From the NCBI GenBank assembly GCA_902635845.1, contig CACPPK010000005.1, positions 1 through 56,014 of the forward strand: DNA of 56,014 bases, in the 5' to 3' direction. A program made the translations under genes and the position numbers. The DNA is from an uncultured Pelagibacteraceae bacterium (lineage in GTDB: Bacteria > Pseudomonadota > Alphaproteobacteria > Pelagibacterales > Pelagibacteraceae). The notes under the pieces are model-generated. The model saw only the letters and a list, made by a program, of their open reading frames with translations. It searched no databases and was not told the origin of the DNA. This document shows, one piece after another, positions 53,584 to 56,014 of this stretch; position 1 is the first letter of the stretch; the number at the start of each line of letters is the position of its first letter.

Positions 53584-53986
53584 TTTAGAGCAAACTTTAT
53601 CAATAATTAAACCAGACGCTGTTGAAAGAAATCTTGAAAATGAAATTAAAGAAATGTTCAAAAGTAAAGGTTTTTCAATATTAAAAGAAAAAAAAATTCA
53701 AGTTGAAAAATCAGAAGCTGAAAAGTTTTATAAAGTTCATGAAACAAAACCATTTTATAATGATTTATGTGATTACTTGTCATCTGGTCCAATTGTAGTC
53801 ATGGTTCTTGAAAAAGAAAACGCAGTTTTAGGAAATAGAGAATTAATGGGTGCTACAAATCCAAAAGATGCAGAAGAGGGCACTATTAGGAAAAAATATG
53901 GAATTTCAATTGATAAAAATTCAGTACATGGATCAGATAGTGTTGAAAATGCAAAAATTGAGATAGATTTTTTCTTTAAAAATTAA
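53576..53986 (+). CDS. ndk: Nucleoside diphosphate kinase
   Basis: Balances nucleoside triphosphate pools. 136 residues with TLSIIKPDAVERN at the start, NRELMGATNPKDA, and the phosphorylated histidine H118 in NSVHGSDS. The start overlaps pepA by 8 bases and the last 11 bases overlap the converging purN gene. Confidence 0.96.
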   Translation: MSNLEQTLSIIKPDAVERNLENEIKEMFKSKGFSILKEKKIQVEKSEAEKFYKVHETKPFYNDLCDYLSSGPIVVMVLEKENAVLGNRELMGATNPKDAEEGTIRKKYGISIDKNSVHGSDSVENAKIEIDFFFKN

Positions 53987-54557
53987 CAACTTTTAATATA
54001 GCTTTCGGAAAAAGCTTATGTTCTTGGTTTAAAATTTTTTTAGCAAGAGAAACACTAGTTTCATTTTTTGAAATTTTGACTTTTTTTTGTAAAATTATTT
54101 TACCAGAATCTAATTTAGCATTTACAAAATGAACAGTACATCCTGAGTATTTTTCTTTATTTTTTAATACTCTTTCATGTGTATTTAATCCTTTATATTT
54201 AGGAAGTAAGGATGGGTGTATATTCAATATATTTCCTTTAAATCTTTTAATAAAATTTTTTGACAAAATTTTCATAAATCCAGCAAGACAAATCATTTCA
54301 ATATTATTTATATTTAAAATAGAAAGTAACTTTTTTTCACTTAAATTTTTTTTTTTAAAATTTAGTACTTTTTTTTTTATTTTATATATTTTTGCATACT
54401 TTAATCCATTTGCCTTTGAATTATTAGAAACAATTAGATCAATAGATATAGGAGATTTTTTAACTTTTGAAAATTTAATCAGAGATTTTAAGTTACTTCC
54501 TGTACCTGAGATAAATACAGCCGTTCTAATTTTTCTATAACCAGTTGATAGAACCAT
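53976..54557 (-). CDS. purN: Phosphoribosylglycinamide formyltransferase
   Basis: Transfers the formyl group of 10-formyl-THF to GAR in purine synthesis. 193 residues with SGTGSNLKSLI at about 17-27, MICLAGFMKIL, and the catalytic NIHPSLLPKYKG motif followed by HFVNAKLDSGKII. It starts 23 bases inside purM, so translation is coupled. Lys-rich, but no functional block is missing. Confidence 0.95.
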   Translation of the reverse strand: MVLSTGYRKIRTAVFISGTGSNLKSLIKFSKVKKSPISIDLIVSNNSKANGLKYAKIYKIKKKVLNFKKKNLSEKKLLSILNINNIEMICLAGFMKILSKNFIKRFKGNILNIHPSLLPKYKGLNTHERVLKNKEKYSGCTVHFVNAKLDSGKIILQKKVKISKNETSVSLAKKILNQEHKLFPKAILKVVNF

Positions 54558-55563
54558 CTAGTTTAACTTTACTTTTACCTTCAAAAATTTTTCCAATAAC
54601 ATAAGGCCTATATTTCTTTGAAAAAAATTTGTTTATTTTTTTTAGATTTTTACTTTCAATAATTAAGCAAAAACCAACCCCACAATTAAATGTTTTGAGC
54701 ATCTCTTTTTCTGAAATTCCATTTTTTCTAAGCCAATTAAATATTTTAGAAGTTTTAATTTTATTTAAATTTATATATGCAGAAAGTTTGCCTGGTACAA
54801 TTCTTTTTATATTATCAGATAATCCTCCTCCAGTTATATTTGCACAACCATTAATTAAATTTTTATTAACTAAACTCATTACTTCTTTAACATAAATTTT
54901 TGTAGGTTTTAAAAGTTCGGATTTTAAAAATTTATTTTTTTTAATATTTATTTTTTTTTGTTTTATTAAATATCTTACAAGAGAAAAACCATTTGCATGT
55001 AAACCGCTGGAAGGAATCGCTAGTATAAGATTGTTTTTTTTTATTTTATTTTTATATAAAATTTTATTCTTTCCAACAACGCCTACAGCAAAGCCAGCAA
55101 TATCAAATTTCCCTTTTTCGTAAGTGCCAGGCATTTCTGCAGTTTCTCCACCGACAAGCTCACATTCTGACTGATCACAGCCTTTTTTAATCCCTTTTAT
55201 TATTGCTTTAAGTTTTTTAAGATCGATTTTATTTATAGATATATAATCTAAAAAAAGTAATGGCTTTGCACCTTGAACAATTAAATCGTTTACGCTCATT
55301 GCGACTAAGTCAATTCCAATAGTATCAAATTTGTTTAGGATATTAGAAATTTCAATTTTAGTTCCTACACCATCAGTACAAGCTACGATTCTAGGTTGTT
55401 TAATGTTGTTTGGTATGTTCGTAATAGAGCCAAATCCACCTATATTAGAAAACTTTTTTTTGCCTCTTTTTTTTGCTGAAACTGCAGAAATGAAATCAAC
55501 AAACTTGTCAGCAGCACCAATATTAACTCCACTTTTTTTATAGGTAAATTTTTTTTTATTCAT
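54535..55563 (-). CDS. purM: Phosphoribosylformylglycinamidine cyclo-ligase
   Basis: AIR synthetase, making aminoimidazole ribotide from FGAM. 342 residues with GVNIGAADKFV near the start, ACTDGVGTKI, GGETAEMPGTY and the PSSGLHANGFSLVR block. It is upstream of and overlapping purN. Its start is 11 bases from the divergent DUF2066-like gene, leaving little room for a promoter. Confidence 0.95.
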   Translation of the reverse strand: MNKKKFTYKKSGVNIGAADKFVDFISAVSAKKRGKKKFSNIGGFGSITNIPNNIKQPRIVACTDGVGTKIEISNILNKFDTIGIDLVAMSVNDLIVQGAKPLLFLDYISINKIDLKKLKAIIKGIKKGCDQSECELVGGETAEMPGTYEKGKFDIAGFAVGVVGKNKILYKNKIKKNNLILAIPSSGLHANGFSLVRYLIKQKKINIKKNKFLKSELLKPTKIYVKEVMSLVNKNLINGCANITGGGLSDNIKRIVPGKLSAYINLNKIKTSKIFNWLRKNGISEKEMLKTFNCGVGFCLIIESKNLKKINKFFSKKYRPYVIGKIFEGKSKVKLDGSINWL

Positions 55564-55574
55564 TAATATGTTTT

Positions 55575-56014
55575 ATGAAATTTATTTCTCTATTTAGTAA
55601 TTTAAAGCTTTTATATAATTTTTTTTTATTTCTTGCTTTAATAAATATTTTCTTTTCCACAGGAAAAAGTCATGCAAAGACATTTTCTATAAACGATATT
55701 GAAATATCTACACCTTTTGAAATAAACTTTAATAAAAATGAAATTATCGACGAGGGATTTGTAAAGGCATTTAATGAACTTATTTTGTCAATTGCACAAA
55801 GCAAAGATCAAGTAAAACTAAAAAATACATCAATTAATCAAATAAAGGGAATGATTGAAACTTTCTCTATTATAGAAGAAAAGTTTATTGACGAGATTTA
55901 TTATCTTACTCTAAATGTTTCATTTAATAAAAAATATATATTTGATTTGTTAGAGTCAAAAAATATATTTCCATCATTGCCTTTAAAAAAAGATTTTTTA
56001 TTTATTCCTGTTTT
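55575..56014 (+). CDS. DUF2066-like exported protein, 3'-truncated by window edge
   Basis: The frame is open from ATG 55575 to the window end, 146 codons without a stop. It begins MKFISLFSNLKLLYNFFLFLALINIFFS..., a clear signal peptide with likely cleavage near SHAKT (around residue 34). The visible mature part (TFSINDIEISTPFEINFNKNE, LTLNVSFNKKYIFDLLE) resembles the start of DUF2066 proteins found beside purM in alphaproteobacteria. Assignment rests on this resemblance and position. An earlier ATG at 55568 runs into a stop after nine codons. Confidence 0.6.
   Translation, partial: MKFISLFSNLKLLYNFFLFLALINIFFSTGKSHAKTFSINDIEISTPFEINFNKNEIIDEGFVKAFNELILSIAQSKDQVKLKNTSINQIKGMIETFSIIEEKFIDEIYYLTLNVSFNKKYIFDLLESKNIFPSLPLKKDFLFIPV

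Noticed and set aside
1..56014. tRNA, rRNA, CRISPR arrays, insertion sequences, prophage or attachment sites
   Set aside because: Reading both strands I found no cloverleaf-like GC-rich stretch, no regularly spaced repeats, no transposase or integrase, and no gap long enough to hold them.

Overview
The window reads as a piece of the core chromosome of a streamlined marine alphaproteobacterium of the SAR11 / Candidatus Pelagibacter type. This is inferred from base composition and gene content; no marker tree was possible. The DNA is very AT-rich and proteins are rich in Lys, Ile and Asn. Genes abut or overlap by a few bases almost everywhere. The longest non-coding gap is under 100 bases, and I see no tRNA, rRNA, insertion sequence, prophage or CRISPR array. 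Both edges cut a gene: gcvP on the left, a DUF2066-type protein on the right.

Layout. 1-2206: 3' part of glycine decarboxylase. 2213-7202: a membrane-lipid / photo-oxidative-stress type block (COG2907 FAD enzyme, DUF1365, cyclopropane-fatty-acid-synthase-like methyltransferase, DUF3833 lipoprotein, SDR, TspO). 7205-9468: FOXRED1-like FAD oxidoreductase, TPR protein and 2-oxoglutarate/Fe(II) oxygenase. 9510-19010: a formate-oxidation module. On the minus strand it has an IscU/NifU-like scaffold, an HPP-family membrane protein, FdhD, a fused gamma-beta formate dehydrogenase subunit, the catalytic subunit and SelO; divergently it has MobA and MoeA for the molybdenum cofactor. 19060-22305: DMT transporter, creatinase and glycine-amidinotransferase-like enzyme, a compact guanidino-compound operon. 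22323-25947: a minus-strand operon of a PhyH-type dioxygenase, two Gfo/Idh/MocA dehydrogenases and two proteins I do not recognise. 25966-29913: a MOSC protein, then an EhuBCDA-like amino-acid/ectoine-class ABC importer with a strong intra-operon terminator.

29922-41913 is one long leftward run: rpsF-rpsR-rplI, dnaB, an MMPL/RND protein, cvpA, purF, an HD-domain protein, gshA, gshB, a DMT permease and an MFS permease. 42001-44590 runs rightward with fabD, fabG, acpP and gmk (fabF and mltG are not in the cluster). 44579-52067 runs leftward with lptF, lptG, lptD, surA, pdxA and rsmA (outer-membrane LPS assembly, vitamin B6, ribosome maturation). 52129-53986 is pepA-ndk, then purM-purN leftward, and the cut DUF2066 gene rightward.

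The part I find most worth following is 19060-22305. A textbook creatinase active site sits directly upstream of a textbook arginine:glycine amidinotransferase active site, with a transporter in front. That pairing could shuttle an amidino group from arginine through glycine or sarcosine to urea. The HPP-family membrane protein inside the formate dehydrogenase operon is a second lead, as a candidate formate carrier. The PhyH / double-Gfo operon with two orphan proteins is a third, of unknown substrate.
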